The notes under the pieces were generated by a model, which did not search any database, was not told the DNA's origin, and saw nothing but the letters and a program-made list of their open reading frames with translations. The translations under genes and the position numbers were made by a program. This document shows, one piece after another, positions 1 through 7,851 of a DNA stretch of 64,000 bases. The number at the start of each line of letters is the position of its first letter. Within the stretch, counting starts at the first letter, position 1. Source of the DNA: an uncultured Chromatiaceae bacterium (GTDB lineage: Bacteria; Pseudomonadota; Gammaproteobacteria; Enterobacterales; Alteromonadaceae); the NCBI GenBank assembly GCA_937978655.1, contig CALJUX010000049.1:1-64000 (forward strand), written 5' to 3'.

Positions 1-515
1 ACGACGGTCGTCGGTTCGCTCTTCATAACCCCGGCGGCTGCCGCAACCAACTTAAGAACCAGCATATTTGCTGGTTTTTTTGTAGCTGAAATTTGGCAAT
101 CTCGTTGACTAAGTCCGACGACGGTCGTCGGTTCGCTCTTCATAACCCCGGCGGCTGCCGCAACCAACTTAAGAACCAGCATATTTGCTGGTTTTTTTGT
201 AGCTGAAATTTGGCAATCTCGTTGACTAAGTCCGACGACGGTCGTCGGTTCGCTCTTCATAACCCCGGCGGCTGCCGCAACCAACTTAAGAACCAGCATA
301 TTTGCTGGTTTTTTTGTAGCTGAAATTTGGCAATCTCGTTGACTAAGTCCGACGACGGTCGTCGGTTCGCTCTTCATAACCCCGGCGGCTGCCGCAACCA
401 ACTTAAAAACCAGCAAATTTGCTGGTTTTTTTGTAGCTGAAATTTGGCAATCTCGTTGACTAAGCCCGACGACGGTCGTCGGTTAGCCCTCCAAAACCCC
501 GGCGGCTGCCGCAAT
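1..515. repeat. 117-bp tandem repeat array, 4 full copies plus a degenerate partial copy
   Basis: Units begin at 1, 118, 235 and 352, and a broken fifth unit runs from 469 to about 515. The first three copies look identical. The fourth differs by a few bases, and the fifth keeps only the first palindrome and the GC-rich stem. Each unit has three stems: a perfect palindrome with arms CCGACGAC/GTCGTCGG, a GCGGC-T-GCCGC stem, and AACCAGCA-TATT-TGCTGGTT followed by a T run, which is a typical intrinsic terminator on the plus strand (57-81, 174-198, 291-315, 408-432). No convincing promoter or long ORF is repeated. The array may extend left of the window. Decay of the copy nearest the AraC gene suggests growth by duplication of the inner copies. 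Confidence 0.95.
408..432 (+). terminator. Intrinsic terminator in the fourth repeat unit
   Basis: The stem here is AACCAGCA with TGCTGGTT around an AATT loop, followed by seven T residues. Equivalent hairpins sit in the other three units at 57-81, 174-198 and 291-315, so a transcript entering from the left would meet four terminators in a row. Confidence 0.7.
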
Positions 516-534
516 CCTCTTCTGCCTAAGCACT

Positions 535-1365
535 TCAAGCGGCCACTGCGGTCGCCTGCTCCAGCCATTCTTTGGGTGAGAGGCCAAAGCGCTGGCGAAA
601 TACCCGGTGAAAGGCGGCCACACTCTGGTAGCCGACAGCTGGTGCGATTTGTTTCAGCGCATTGCCGGACAGAAGTTGCTTGCGCGCCAGAGTCAGACGC
701 CAGTGTTGCAGGTAATCGGCCGGGGTTTGCCCGACGATTTTGCGAAAATGCTCGGCAAAGCGGGCGCGCGACATGCCTGCTTCCAGCGCCATGCTGTCTA
801 AAGTCCAGTCCAGCTGTGGTTGTTGATGCAGTGCCGTGATCACCGGCGCCAGCCGCTTATCGGCAAGGCCGGCAAACAAGCCGGCTTGCGGCGGCTCCAC
901 TGCCATTATATAGCGCAACAACAAAATCAGCAGATACTCGGTCAGTCGCTGCAGCGCGGCATCACGGCCACAATACTCTGCCTGATTTTCCTGCCAGATC
1001 AGCGAAATGGTGCTGCGCAGTGACGAGCAGCTCAACAGCGGAATTAAACTGACATCCGGCAATGCCGCCAATAAAGGGTTGCCGGCGGTTTCACCACAGT
1101 CCAGCGTCGCGCAGAACAGCAGCAACGACTGCTGATGGTCGACTTTAAACTGATGCGCATGGCCGCGCGGAATAAACAACAAACAGGGTTCAGTGATGGC
1201 ATAGCTGCGGTCATTGACACTGATCTCCCCCTTTCCGGCTTCAATCAAATGCAGATAAGCCCGGCCACTTTGTGGGCAAAACTGGGTTTTCTGGCAGCTG
1301 CTGCCATGAAAATAAACTGAAGCCTGTGGTGAAAAATGGGCGAGTAACGGGGTTAATCTATCCAT
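535..1365 (-). CDS. AraC family transcriptional regulator with N-terminal cupin
   Basis: A 276-residue cytoplasmic regulator. The N-terminal half looks like a cupin effector-binding domain (residues about 1-170). The C-terminal 100 residues carry the paired AraC helix-turn-helix, with MSRARFAEHFRKIVGQTPADY in the first and VGYQSVAAFHRVF in the second. The chosen ATG gives the usual family start MDRLTPLL; an upstream ATG at 1434 would add 23 residues that look like non-coding sequence. It is divergent from the PagL-like gene, so that gene may be its target, but this is only inferred. The effector cannot be read from the sequence. Confidence 0.85.
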   Translation of the reverse strand: MDRLTPLLAHFSPQASVYFHGSSCQKTQFCPQSGRAYLHLIEAGKGEISVNDRSYAITEPCLLFIPRGHAHQFKVDHQQSLLLFCATLDCGETAGNPLLAALPDVSLIPLLSCSSLRSTISLIWQENQAEYCGRDAALQRLTEYLLILLLRYIMAVEPPQAGLFAGLADKRLAPVITALHQQPQLDWTLDSMALEAGMSRARFAEHFRKIVGQTPADYLQHWRLTLARKQLLSGNALKQIAPAVGYQSVAAFHRVFRQRFGLSPKEWLEQATAVAA

Positions 1366-1470
1366 ATTGATACGCTCTGCAAGTTTATTGGTACTTATTG
1401 TGTCTGATCGTTCCCGATAATAGCAGCCATGCAAGAAAGCGCCAAGTGGGCGTGTGATGGGGAACTGGCA

Positions 1471-2034
1471 ATGAGTTTAAAACGACAGATGCGGATCAAC
1501 CGGGCTATTTTACAGGCCCTGCTTTTTACGCTGTTTTTTTCCGGGCTGGCAAATATGGCGCAGGCGAAAAGTCTGCAACAGGCCATTGCGCTGGACTACC
1601 TGCAAGGTGAAGGCGATGTGCAGGGGTTAAAACTGGCCTATCAGCATCACGTCGACTGGTTGCACGGCCTGGACCCGCGTCTGAACATGCTGTTTGAGGC
1701 CAGTGCCAATTTTTGGCGTTATGGCCCGGCCAATAGCTCTGACAGTAATGCGGTCCTGGCGGTGTCGCCGGTGTTGCGCTACCCCTTAGGTCAGGCGTTT
1801 GATTTAAAGTGGGATCTGGAATTCGGTGTTGGCGTGTCGCTGCTCGATGACACCCGTTTTGCCGGCAAAGATGTCAGCACACACTATCAGTTCGAGGACC
1901 GGCTTGGGGTTGTTGCCTGGCTGGCGCCGGACCGCAGTCTGGCCCTGCGTTACCTGCACTATTCCAATGCCGGCTTCAAAAGACCGAATCCTGGCCTCGA
2001 TTTCATCAGCCTGTCTTATGGCTGGTATTTCTGA
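1471..2034 (+). CDS. PagL-like lipid A 3-O-deacylase (acyloxyacyl hydrolase)
   Basis: A 187-residue outer-membrane beta-barrel enzyme expected to remove the 3-linked acyl chain of lipid A. The N-terminus has a signal peptide ending near AQA. The C-terminal part shows the PagL signature RYLHYSNAGFK, which supplies the active-site His and Ser, followed by NPGLDF and a terminal phenylalanine typical of barrel proteins. The ATG at 1471 is preferred over 1429 because GGGGAA precedes it and the signal peptide then starts normally. The next gene follows after 10 bases with its own strong ribosome site, so the two are probably co-transcribed. Confidence 0.85.
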   Translation: MSLKRQMRINRAILQALLFTLFFSGLANMAQAKSLQQAIALDYLQGEGDVQGLKLAYQHHVDWLHGLDPRLNMLFEASANFWRYGPANSSDSNAVLAVSPVLRYPLGQAFDLKWDLEFGVGVSLLDDTRFAGKDVSTHYQFEDRLGVVAWLAPDRSLALRYLHYSNAGFKRPNPGLDFISLSYGWYF

Positions 2035-2044
2035 GGAGGTGCTG

Positions 2045-2446
2045 ATGAAATCCTGGTTGTTGTTGCCAATGACAGTATTGGCGCTGCTGCTGACGCCGCA
2101 ACAGGTGCCGGGGGCGGCCACCCAGCCGTTGCCACATTCAACGCCGGCGGCGACATCTGCGGTGTCGGTTGCCCGTGAGCTGGATGTGGCATTGCACCGG
2201 CTCAGTCAGGCACAGCCTCAGATCCGGCCTGTTCAGGCGGCGCAACTGCAGCATATCGAAGATTTATGGCAGCAGCTGTTTGCACTGAACCAGAGCCATC
2301 TGCTGAATAAACTGTATAACCAGTATCAGGTCCAGTTACAGCAAGCGCGGCAAAGCACTTCGGGCATCGCAGGCGAAGACGACGTCAGGCAAATGACAGC
2401 ACTGCGCCAGCGCCTGATGGCCGCCATGACCAATGCGCAGCCATAA
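2045..2446 (+). CDS. Small exported protein of unknown function
   Basis: A 133-residue protein that I do not recognise. It opens with a clear signal peptide (MKSWLLLPMTVLALLLTP), then a Pro/Ala/Thr-rich stretch and a Gln-rich region predicted to be helical, with many Q and L residues. The start is set by a perfect AGGAGGT placed four bases before the ATG. It begins 10 bases after the PagL-like gene, so it is likely made with it and may assist in the envelope. No cysteine lipobox or catalytic motif is visible. Confidence 0.7.
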   Translation: MKSWLLLPMTVLALLLTPQQVPGAATQPLPHSTPAATSAVSVARELDVALHRLSQAQPQIRPVQAAQLQHIEDLWQQLFALNQSHLLNKLYNQYQVQLQQARQSTSGIAGEDDVRQMTALRQRLMAAMTNAQP

Positions 2447-2582
2447 AAGCCGGGGCGAATATGGCGCCGGCGCAGCAAAATTTTTAAGCTGACCCTTGAA
2501 TTGTCAGTAAGCAGCGCCATCAAATAACCATCAGAGCGAAGCATGCTTCGCTGTTTCTTGGTTTGATGTCATGGAGCTGCCA

Positions 2583-3146
2583 ATGTCTTTCACCCGTCCT
2601 TTATTAACTGCTGGTCTGGCGTTTTTACTGACCAGCTGTGGTTATCTCAGTGAGAACCCAAAAACTGCATTAGAGCAACAATGGTTGCAACAAGACCCGC
2701 AAATTGCTGAAGCGGTTAAACAGATCCGCGAGCAAGGCCTGGCAGCTGTTGCTGGCAGTGCTGAAGCCGGCAGCGTAGCTGCTTGCGTAGCGAGCCGGCT
2801 GGCAGCAGATCCGATGGGTAAACTGATTACGGTCGAAGGGGCGCTGGTTGAATCGGCCAAAGTGGCGAAGTTACTGGCCGATATAGAGCAGATGTTTTCG
2901 CAGGAGCTGAGTTTTGACAGTGTGGCGGCCATGCTGGAACAAGGCGCCGATGCGGCTGCTTATGCTAAAACCCTGATCGATCAGCAAGGGCTAGAACAGG
3001 CCCTCGCAACGCTCAAGACGCTGGTGGCACAGAGCCAGCAATTCGCCAGCAAAGACTTGGGCGGCCATTTACAGGCGGTGATCAGTACCTGTAAATCTTA
3101 CGAAACTGACACCCCGCCACCGGCGGAAGCGAAGAGCAACACCTGA
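2583..3146 (+). CDS. Putative lipoprotein of unknown function
   Basis: A 187-residue protein with a lipoprotein signal peptide whose lipobox is LLTSC, so it is expected to be lipid-anchored. The mature part is alanine- and glutamine-rich and mostly helical, with no known catalytic motif; it ends in a Pro-rich acidic tail. The ATG at 2583 follows GGAGCTG, while the in-frame ATG at 2571 would place extra residues before the signal peptide. It stands alone after a 136-base gap and is convergent with the methyltransferase gene. I cannot assign a function. Confidence 0.75.
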   Translation: MSFTRPLLTAGLAFLLTSCGYLSENPKTALEQQWLQQDPQIAEAVKQIREQGLAAVAGSAEAGSVAACVASRLAADPMGKLITVEGALVESAKVAKLLADIEQMFSQELSFDSVAAMLEQGADAAAYAKTLIDQQGLEQALATLKTLVAQSQQFASKDLGGHLQAVISTCKSYETDTPPPAEAKSNT

Positions 3147-3158
3147 GCTGGCAATAGC

Positions 3159-4313
3159 TTAGCTCTGTTCGCTGATCCTTCGCAGATGGGCGAAATAAAA
3201 GCCGTCAAAACCAGTGGCGGCCGGGCTGATTTGTTGATCAGATAACAACACAAAATCTGGCCGGCTTTGCAAAAATGCATCAATTTGCCGGCGGTTTTCG
3301 CTGGGAAAAATCGAACAGGTGGCATACAGCAGCTCACCGCCGGCAGTCAGCATTTTGCTGTAACGCTGCAGGATATCCTGCTGGAGTTGTTGCAGTTCCG
3401 CCAGGCGCATCGGTGCACGCCATTTTGCATCCGGATTGCGCCTGAGCACACCACTGCCGGTGCAAGGTACATCAAGCAATAAATAGTCTGCTTTGCCGGC
3501 CAGACGTTTGATGGTTTTACTGCTGCTGATAAGCCGGGTTTCGATATTGCCGGCCCCTGCTCTGTTGGCGCGCTGCTGTAAATTATCGAGCTTCCATTGT
3601 TCGACATCCATCGCCAGTAAACGGCCTTTGCCTTGCATCGCACCAGAGAGCGCCAGCGTTTTACCGCCGGCACCGGCACAGGCGTCAATGACCCGGCTGC
3701 CCGGTCTGACCGGTAATGCCGCCGCCACCAGTTGCGAGCCGGCGTCCTGCTGTTCAAACCAGCCTTGTTTAAAAGCGTTGCTCTGAAACAAGGCGCTGTC
3801 TGAGGTGATTTCCAGTGCGCCGGCGACGCCTGCAACCGGGCGGCTTTGAATACCGGCTTGTGCCAGTGCCTGCTGCAGGGCCTCGCGGCTGGTTTTTAAC
3901 GGGTTAGTGCGAATAAAACGCGGTGCGGCAGTGGCGAGCGCCGCACGTTCGGCGGGCCAGGCGGCCCCTAGTTCGGCCTGACCCAATTGGTCCAGCCAGT
4001 CCGGACAGCCGTCCTGCACTGCCGCTGGCAACTGTTGCCATTTCGCCTGCAGCGCCGCGTCGTGGCTGAGCTGGAAAAACAGCGCCAGCGTCTGCTCAGT
4101 GCTGGCAGCGCTGCCGGCCAGTTGCTGGTAGGCATTGTATTTTCGCAAAAATTCGTGGCACAGCCTGACCACCTGACTCTGCAAGGCTACTGAGGGCTTT
4201 GCCGCGGCAAATACCTGCGCCATCGCGCGCTCAAGTTGCTGTTGTTGCGACAGCACCAGCTGCAGGATCGACTGCAGCAACGGGTATGCCGGTTCGTGAT
4301 GAAAAAGAGACAT
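3159..4313 (-). CDS. RsmB/NOP-family RNA m5C methyltransferase
   Basis: A 384-residue SAM-dependent methyltransferase predicted to make 5-methylcytosine in RNA, probably rRNA. The SAM-binding motif I is VIDACAGAGGKT, motif IV is LLDVPCTGSGVLRRNPD with one catalytic cysteine, and motif VI is LLYATCSIFPSEN with the second cysteine, as in RsmB and RsmF. The N-terminal half lacks an obvious NusB-like domain and has a helical region instead. It is a stand-alone gene, convergent with the upstream lipoprotein gene. The exact target base cannot be told; an RsmB-like role is the default. Confidence 0.87.
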   Translation of the reverse strand: MSLFHHEPAYPLLQSILQLVLSQQQQLERAMAQVFAAAKPSVALQSQVVRLCHEFLRKYNAYQQLAGSAASTEQTLALFFQLSHDAALQAKWQQLPAAVQDGCPDWLDQLGQAELGAAWPAERAALATAAPRFIRTNPLKTSREALQQALAQAGIQSRPVAGVAGALEITSDSALFQSNAFKQGWFEQQDAGSQLVAAALPVRPGSRVIDACAGAGGKTLALSGAMQGKGRLLAMDVEQWKLDNLQQRANRAGAGNIETRLISSSKTIKRLAGKADYLLLDVPCTGSGVLRRNPDAKWRAPMRLAELQQLQQDILQRYSKMLTAGGELLYATCSIFPSENRRQIDAFLQSRPDFVLLSDQQISPAATGFDGFYFAHLRRISEQS

Positions 4314-4421
4314 GGATAATTCCGCTCAGACAGTGTGCCACCGCAACACTGTGGCAAATACACAAAGTGGCGCGATCATAAGAGCTGAACCCTTACCTGG
4401 CAAGCTCTGCCGGCGTCATCT

Positions 4422-5396
4422 TTACGCTGGTTGCAATACAGGCCGTTGTTGTTGCTGCTGGCGGAACTGGCGCGGTGATACGCCGGTCCACTGCAAAAAT
4501 TGCAACCGAAAGGCAGAACTGCTGTGAAAACCGCACAGGCCGGTCACCGTTTCGACCCGTATGCCCTGGCTCAACAGTTTTTTCGCTTGTTCAATCCGCG
4601 CCTGCTGCAGCCATTGTTTGGCGCTTTGCCCGACACTTTGCTGAAAATGCCGGTCAAAACTGCGCCGGCTCATGCCGGCGCGCCCAGCCAGCTGGTTGAT
4701 ATCCCAGGGCCTGGAAAGATCGGCCAATACCGCGTCCAGCACTCCGCTCAGGGTTTTACCTGCTGTAGACACCGGCATCTCAATAAACTGACGCTGACCA
4801 CCCTGGCGGGTCAAAGGCACCACCAGCCGGCGGGCGGTGATGTTGGCCTGAACAGTGCCAAAGTCAGCTTCAATCAGCGCCAGCGACAAGTCGATACAGG
4901 CGGCGCTGCCGGCCGAGGTAAAAATATGCGGACTGGCCTGCACGTACAACGGCGCCGTATTCAGCAGCACTTGCGGAAATAACCGGCGAAACTGGCTGGC
5001 GTATTTCCAGTGTGTGGTGGCGGCTTTGCCGTCTAACAAGCCGGCGTAAGCCAGGATCACCGCGCCGGAGCAGAAACTGACCAGACGGGCACCGCGGGCG
5101 CTGGCTTGTTGCAGCGCCTGCAGGAATGGCTCAGGCGGTTTTTCTGCCAGATCGCGCCAGCCCGGCAGCACTATGGTATCGGCCTGTGCCAGCAGCGCCA
5201 AATCGGCCGGCACCTGCAACACAGTGCCGTCTGACAGCGCCAGCGCCGGGCCGTCAATGCCTACAACAGAAGCCTGATACCAAGGGCTGTAACTGCGGCC
5301 ATAACCAATAAAAATCTCGCTGGCGGTGCCGTATTCCAACATCGACAGACGATGGTAGGCACAGATCACTACCCGGTGAGCAACAGTGTTATGCAT
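4422..5396 (-). CDS. GlxA-family regulator (DJ-1/PfpI domain plus AraC HTH)
   Basis: A 324-residue transcription factor. Residues about 5-180 form a DJ-1/PfpI-like fold with the nucleophile-elbow-like FCSGAVILAYAGLLDG and the family sequence TTHWKYA. Residues about 215-315 carry the AraC DNA-binding domain (MSRRSFDRHFQQSVG and CGFHSSSAFRLQF). The ATG at 5396 gives the family start (HRVVICAYHRLSMLEYG). A further 70 codons stay open upstream but look unrelated. It is divergent from a solute-binding protein gene 252 bases away, a plausible but unproven target. Confidence 0.85.
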   Translation of the reverse strand: MHNTVAHRVVICAYHRLSMLEYGTASEIFIGYGRSYSPWYQASVVGIDGPALALSDGTVLQVPADLALLAQADTIVLPGWRDLAEKPPEPFLQALQQASARGARLVSFCSGAVILAYAGLLDGKAATTHWKYASQFRRLFPQVLLNTAPLYVQASPHIFTSAGSAACIDLSLALIEADFGTVQANITARRLVVPLTRQGGQRQFIEMPVSTAGKTLSGVLDAVLADLSRPWDINQLAGRAGMSRRSFDRHFQQSVGQSAKQWLQQARIEQAKKLLSQGIRVETVTGLCGFHSSSAFRLQFLQWTGVSPRQFRQQQQQRPVLQPA

Positions 5397-5648
5397 GCAA
5401 AAAACCACAGAATCAAGCCAGTGCGCTGATTGTGCCGCGCGTCTGCCTCCCTCGCAAGGCGTTGGCTGAAAACAAGCGATGTCTGACTTTTTACCGGCTG
5501 TAAAAATCGTCCGCTCAGGATCTCCGGCCAAACTGATGATGGCGGGCTGCAAGGACATCTTGCCATCATGCCGCTGCAGCTGTGTTAGCAGATGTTGGAT
5601 TGACAAAGGGCGGTTTTGTTTTCATGCTGATTTTTTATTTCCCACCGG

Positions 5649-6476
5649 ATGGCCAACAGCTTGCGACTGTATCTTTGGATCTCTTTGCTCTGCTTCGCCC
5701 TGCCAGTGTCGGCGACACAGCCGCCGCTACGCGTCCTGACCTCAGAAAAGATGCCGTTTAATTATCTGGAAGCGGAACAGATCAGCGGTATTTCGATAGA
5801 CATGCTGCAGTTGTTGTTTGATGGGGTGCTGCCGTCGCAGGTTGAGCTGATGCCTTGGCCACGCGCCTATGAGACCGCGCTGCAGCAGAAAAATGTGTTG
5901 TTGTTTACCATGGGCAAAACCGCCGGGCGTGAGGCGCTGGGGTTTACCTTTATCGGGCCGGTTTCCCGGCGTTACCACAGTGTTTATGCCGTGCGTCAGG
6001 ATCTGCCGCCGATCCGAAGCCTTGCCGACATAAAAAAACACCGTCTGGTGGTGGCGGGTTTACGTGCCGGTTGGCTCAGTGAGCAGTTTAAGGCTGCAGG
6101 CATCAAGATTGAAACCGTTGGCAGTTACCGTCAGGGCATGGAAATGCTGCAAAAAGACCGGGCGCAGCTGTGGTTGTCGACCGATTTGGAAGAACAGGTT
6201 CTCCAGTCCCAACAGAGCGAAGCCGCGGCGTTAAGGCCAGTGTGGCAGCTGATGTGTTCACAAAACTATTTTGCGCTGTCGCCAGGTTCAGATCCTAAGC
6301 TCGCGCAGCGTCTGGCGCAAAAATATCAGCAATTATTGCAGTCCGGCGCCGCCCGGGCTGTGGCGCAAAAATGGCAGCGCAAGCTGGGCTTGCCACTAGA
6401 GCTGGACAAAACCGCCGGCTTTTATCTGCAGCCGGACGACATTCTGCGTTGTACCCCTTCAGCCGAGGCCAGCTAA
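5649..6476 (+). CDS. Periplasmic solute-binding protein, family 3 type
   Basis: A 275-residue exported protein with a signal peptide cut near VSA, followed by a transporter substrate-binding fold of the SBP_bac_3 type (PLRVLTSEKMPFNYLE near the start, SLADIKKHRLVVAGLRAGW in the middle). No permease or ATPase genes are beside it, so it may be an orphan of the kind common in Alteromonadales, with a sensing or accessory role. It ends 112 bases before the serine hydrolase gene. The ligand is unknown. The ribosome site is weak, so the start is less sure than the frame. Confidence 0.78.
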   Translation: MANSLRLYLWISLLCFALPVSATQPPLRVLTSEKMPFNYLEAEQISGISIDMLQLLFDGVLPSQVELMPWPRAYETALQQKNVLLFTMGKTAGREALGFTFIGPVSRRYHSVYAVRQDLPPIRSLADIKKHRLVVAGLRAGWLSEQFKAAGIKIETVGSYRQGMEMLQKDRAQLWLSTDLEEQVLQSQQSEAAALRPVWQLMCSQNYFALSPGSDPKLAQRLAQKYQQLLQSGAARAVAQKWQRKLGLPLELDKTAGFYLQPDDILRCTPSAEAS

Positions 6477-6551
6477 GCTGCAGTTGCCCGGCACCGGATT
6501 GCCTTTGCAGCGGATTGCCTTTGCGCTGTATTCCGGCTATAAAAGACAAAT

Positions 6552-6565
6552 GGAATAAAATATTC
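6552..6565. promoter_or_regulatory. GGAAT-W5-ATTC palindrome, candidate operator of the wall-use regulon
   Basis: The sequence GGAATAAAATATTC contains a perfect GAATA/TATTC inverted repeat and ends 23 bases before the serine hydrolase start codon, an ideal place for a repressor. Matching sites lie at 10393-10406, 22519-22532 and 28381-28394. The RpiR-type protein at 27311-28159 is the likely reader; this is inference. Confidence 0.6.
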
Positions 6566-6588
6566 TTTTGTGCTGACGGAGCATCCTT

Positions 6589-7851
6589 GTGCTGAATGTA
6601 AGCCTGCATGTCCGGCCTTTGCGCCGCCTTATTATCTGCGCTGGCGCGGCGACGCTGCTGGCCGCCTGTGCGCTGGCGCCAACCCAAGACCAGACGCCTG
6701 CGCCACTGCGCCAGCTGGTCGCAAGCGCAGCAGCGGATATTGGCCAGCCACAACTGGTCAGCCATAGCCGTGACTACCGGTTACAGGTGCTGTACAGCAC
6801 CATTCAGCGCAGCGCTGATGGCACTGTCCGGCTGCAGTCACAGCAATACGGTGATATGTCGGACTATCTGTATCCGGCATCAACCGTCAAGCTGGCGGTG
6901 GCTGCGCTCGCGCTGGAATATCTGCAGCGGCTGGCACCGACCGGGGTGACGCCGGACAGTGTGATGCACACCGCAGCCTTGTTGCCGGGCGATATGCCGG
7001 TTGTACAGGATCTGACTGCCGCGTCGGGCCAGCCCAGCGTGCGCCATTACATCAAGAAAATTCTGCTGGTCAGTGACAACGATGCATACAACAGATTGTA
7101 TGAACTGATGGGGCCGGCGTATATCAACCAGCGGCTGGCGGAACTGGGCTTTGCTGGCGCCCGTATTCAGCACCGGCTGGAACGCCCGCTGACGGTCGCG
7201 CAGAATCTGCAGACCAATGCTGTGACCTTTTATGATGCTAAAGGCCGTCTGCTGTATCAGCAGCCGGCGCGCCAGGCTGCGCAGTTGCCGGCAATGCCTG
7301 TGACCCCTGTCGGACGGGATTATCTGCTGGATGGCCAGTTGCAGGGCAAACCGCTGGATTTCAGCCAGAAAAACCACTGGAGCCTGGCTCAGATGCACCG
7401 GCTGACGCAAATGATTATGCTGCCACAAACGCTGCCAGCCACAGCGCGACTGAACCTGAGCCCGGCCGACCTGCAATTCCTGCAACAGCAGATGGCGTTG
7501 TTACCCAGCCAAAGTACCGTTCCACGCTATCCGCCTGAGCAATACTGGCCGGCTTATGTCAAATTCCTGATCTACGGCGCGGCGAAAGATGTGGTGCCGG
7601 ACCCTCGCCTGCACATTCACAACAAAGTCGGTGATGCCTACGGCTTCCTGCTCGACAGCGCTTATGTGCGGGATGAGGTCAGCGGCGCCGAATTTATCTT
7701 ATCGGCGGCGTTGTATGTCAATCAGGACGGCGTGCTCAATGACGACCACTATGACTACGACAGCATCGGACTGCCCTTTCTCAAACGCCTGGGCGAACTG
7801 GTGCTGGCCGAGGCGCGGGCACAAGCGGCTGCAGCGCCGCAGGCCGATTAA
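6589..7851 (+). CDS. Class A beta-lactamase-like serine hydrolase lipoprotein
   Basis: A 420-residue penicillin-binding-type hydrolase, lipid-anchored through the lipobox LLAAC (Cys27). The three active-site motifs of the beta-lactamase/PBP fold are visible: STVK at 98-101, SDN at 162-164, and KVG in place of KTG in HNKVGDAYG near the C-terminus. It probably acts on D-alanyl peptide or a related wall substrate rather than as a resistance enzyme. The start is GTG, with GGAG seven bases upstream; no ATG fits the signal peptide. It overlaps the convergent epimerase gene by four bases. A candidate operator lies just upstream. Confidence 0.8.
   Translation: MLNVSLHVRPLRRLIICAGAATLLAACALAPTQDQTPAPLRQLVASAAADIGQPQLVSHSRDYRLQVLYSTIQRSADGTVRLQSQQYGDMSDYLYPASTVKLAVAALALEYLQRLAPTGVTPDSVMHTAALLPGDMPVVQDLTAASGQPSVRHYIKKILLVSDNDAYNRLYELMGPAYINQRLAELGFAGARIQHRLERPLTVAQNLQTNAVTFYDAKGRLLYQQPARQAAQLPAMPVTPVGRDYLLDGQLQGKPLDFSQKNHWSLAQMHRLTQMIMLPQTLPATARLNLSPADLQFLQQQMALLPSQSTVPRYPPEQYWPAYVKFLIYGAAKDVVPDPRLHIHNKVGDAYGFLLDSAYVRDEVSGAEFILSAALYVNQDGVLNDDHYDYDSIGLPFLKRLGELVLAEARAQAAAAPQAD

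Noticed and set aside
1..515. CRISPR array or integron attC array
   Set aside because: The units are contiguous and identical without unique spacers, no cas or integrase gene is seen, and the GTTRRRY/RYYYAAC core sites of attC are absent.
374..568. Minus-strand 64-codon frame across the repeat
   Set aside because: It is open only because the last, decayed copy lost the TGA that breaks the same frame in the other copies. No ribosome site or protein feature is visible.
5397..5606. 70-residue N-terminal extension of the GlxA-type regulator
   Set aside because: The family start is at 5396, and the extra residues match no part of the family. They lie in the promoter region facing the solute-binding protein gene.
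6880..7485. 201-codon antisense frame inside the serine hydrolase gene
   Set aside because: A GC-rich shadow with no ribosome site or motif; the sense frame has all three active-site motifs.
6589..7851. Antibiotic-resistance beta-lactamase
   Set aside because: It has the STVK and SDN motifs but is a long lipoprotein with KVG instead of KTG and no clear Glu166 loop. A wall peptide hydrolase fits the setting better.
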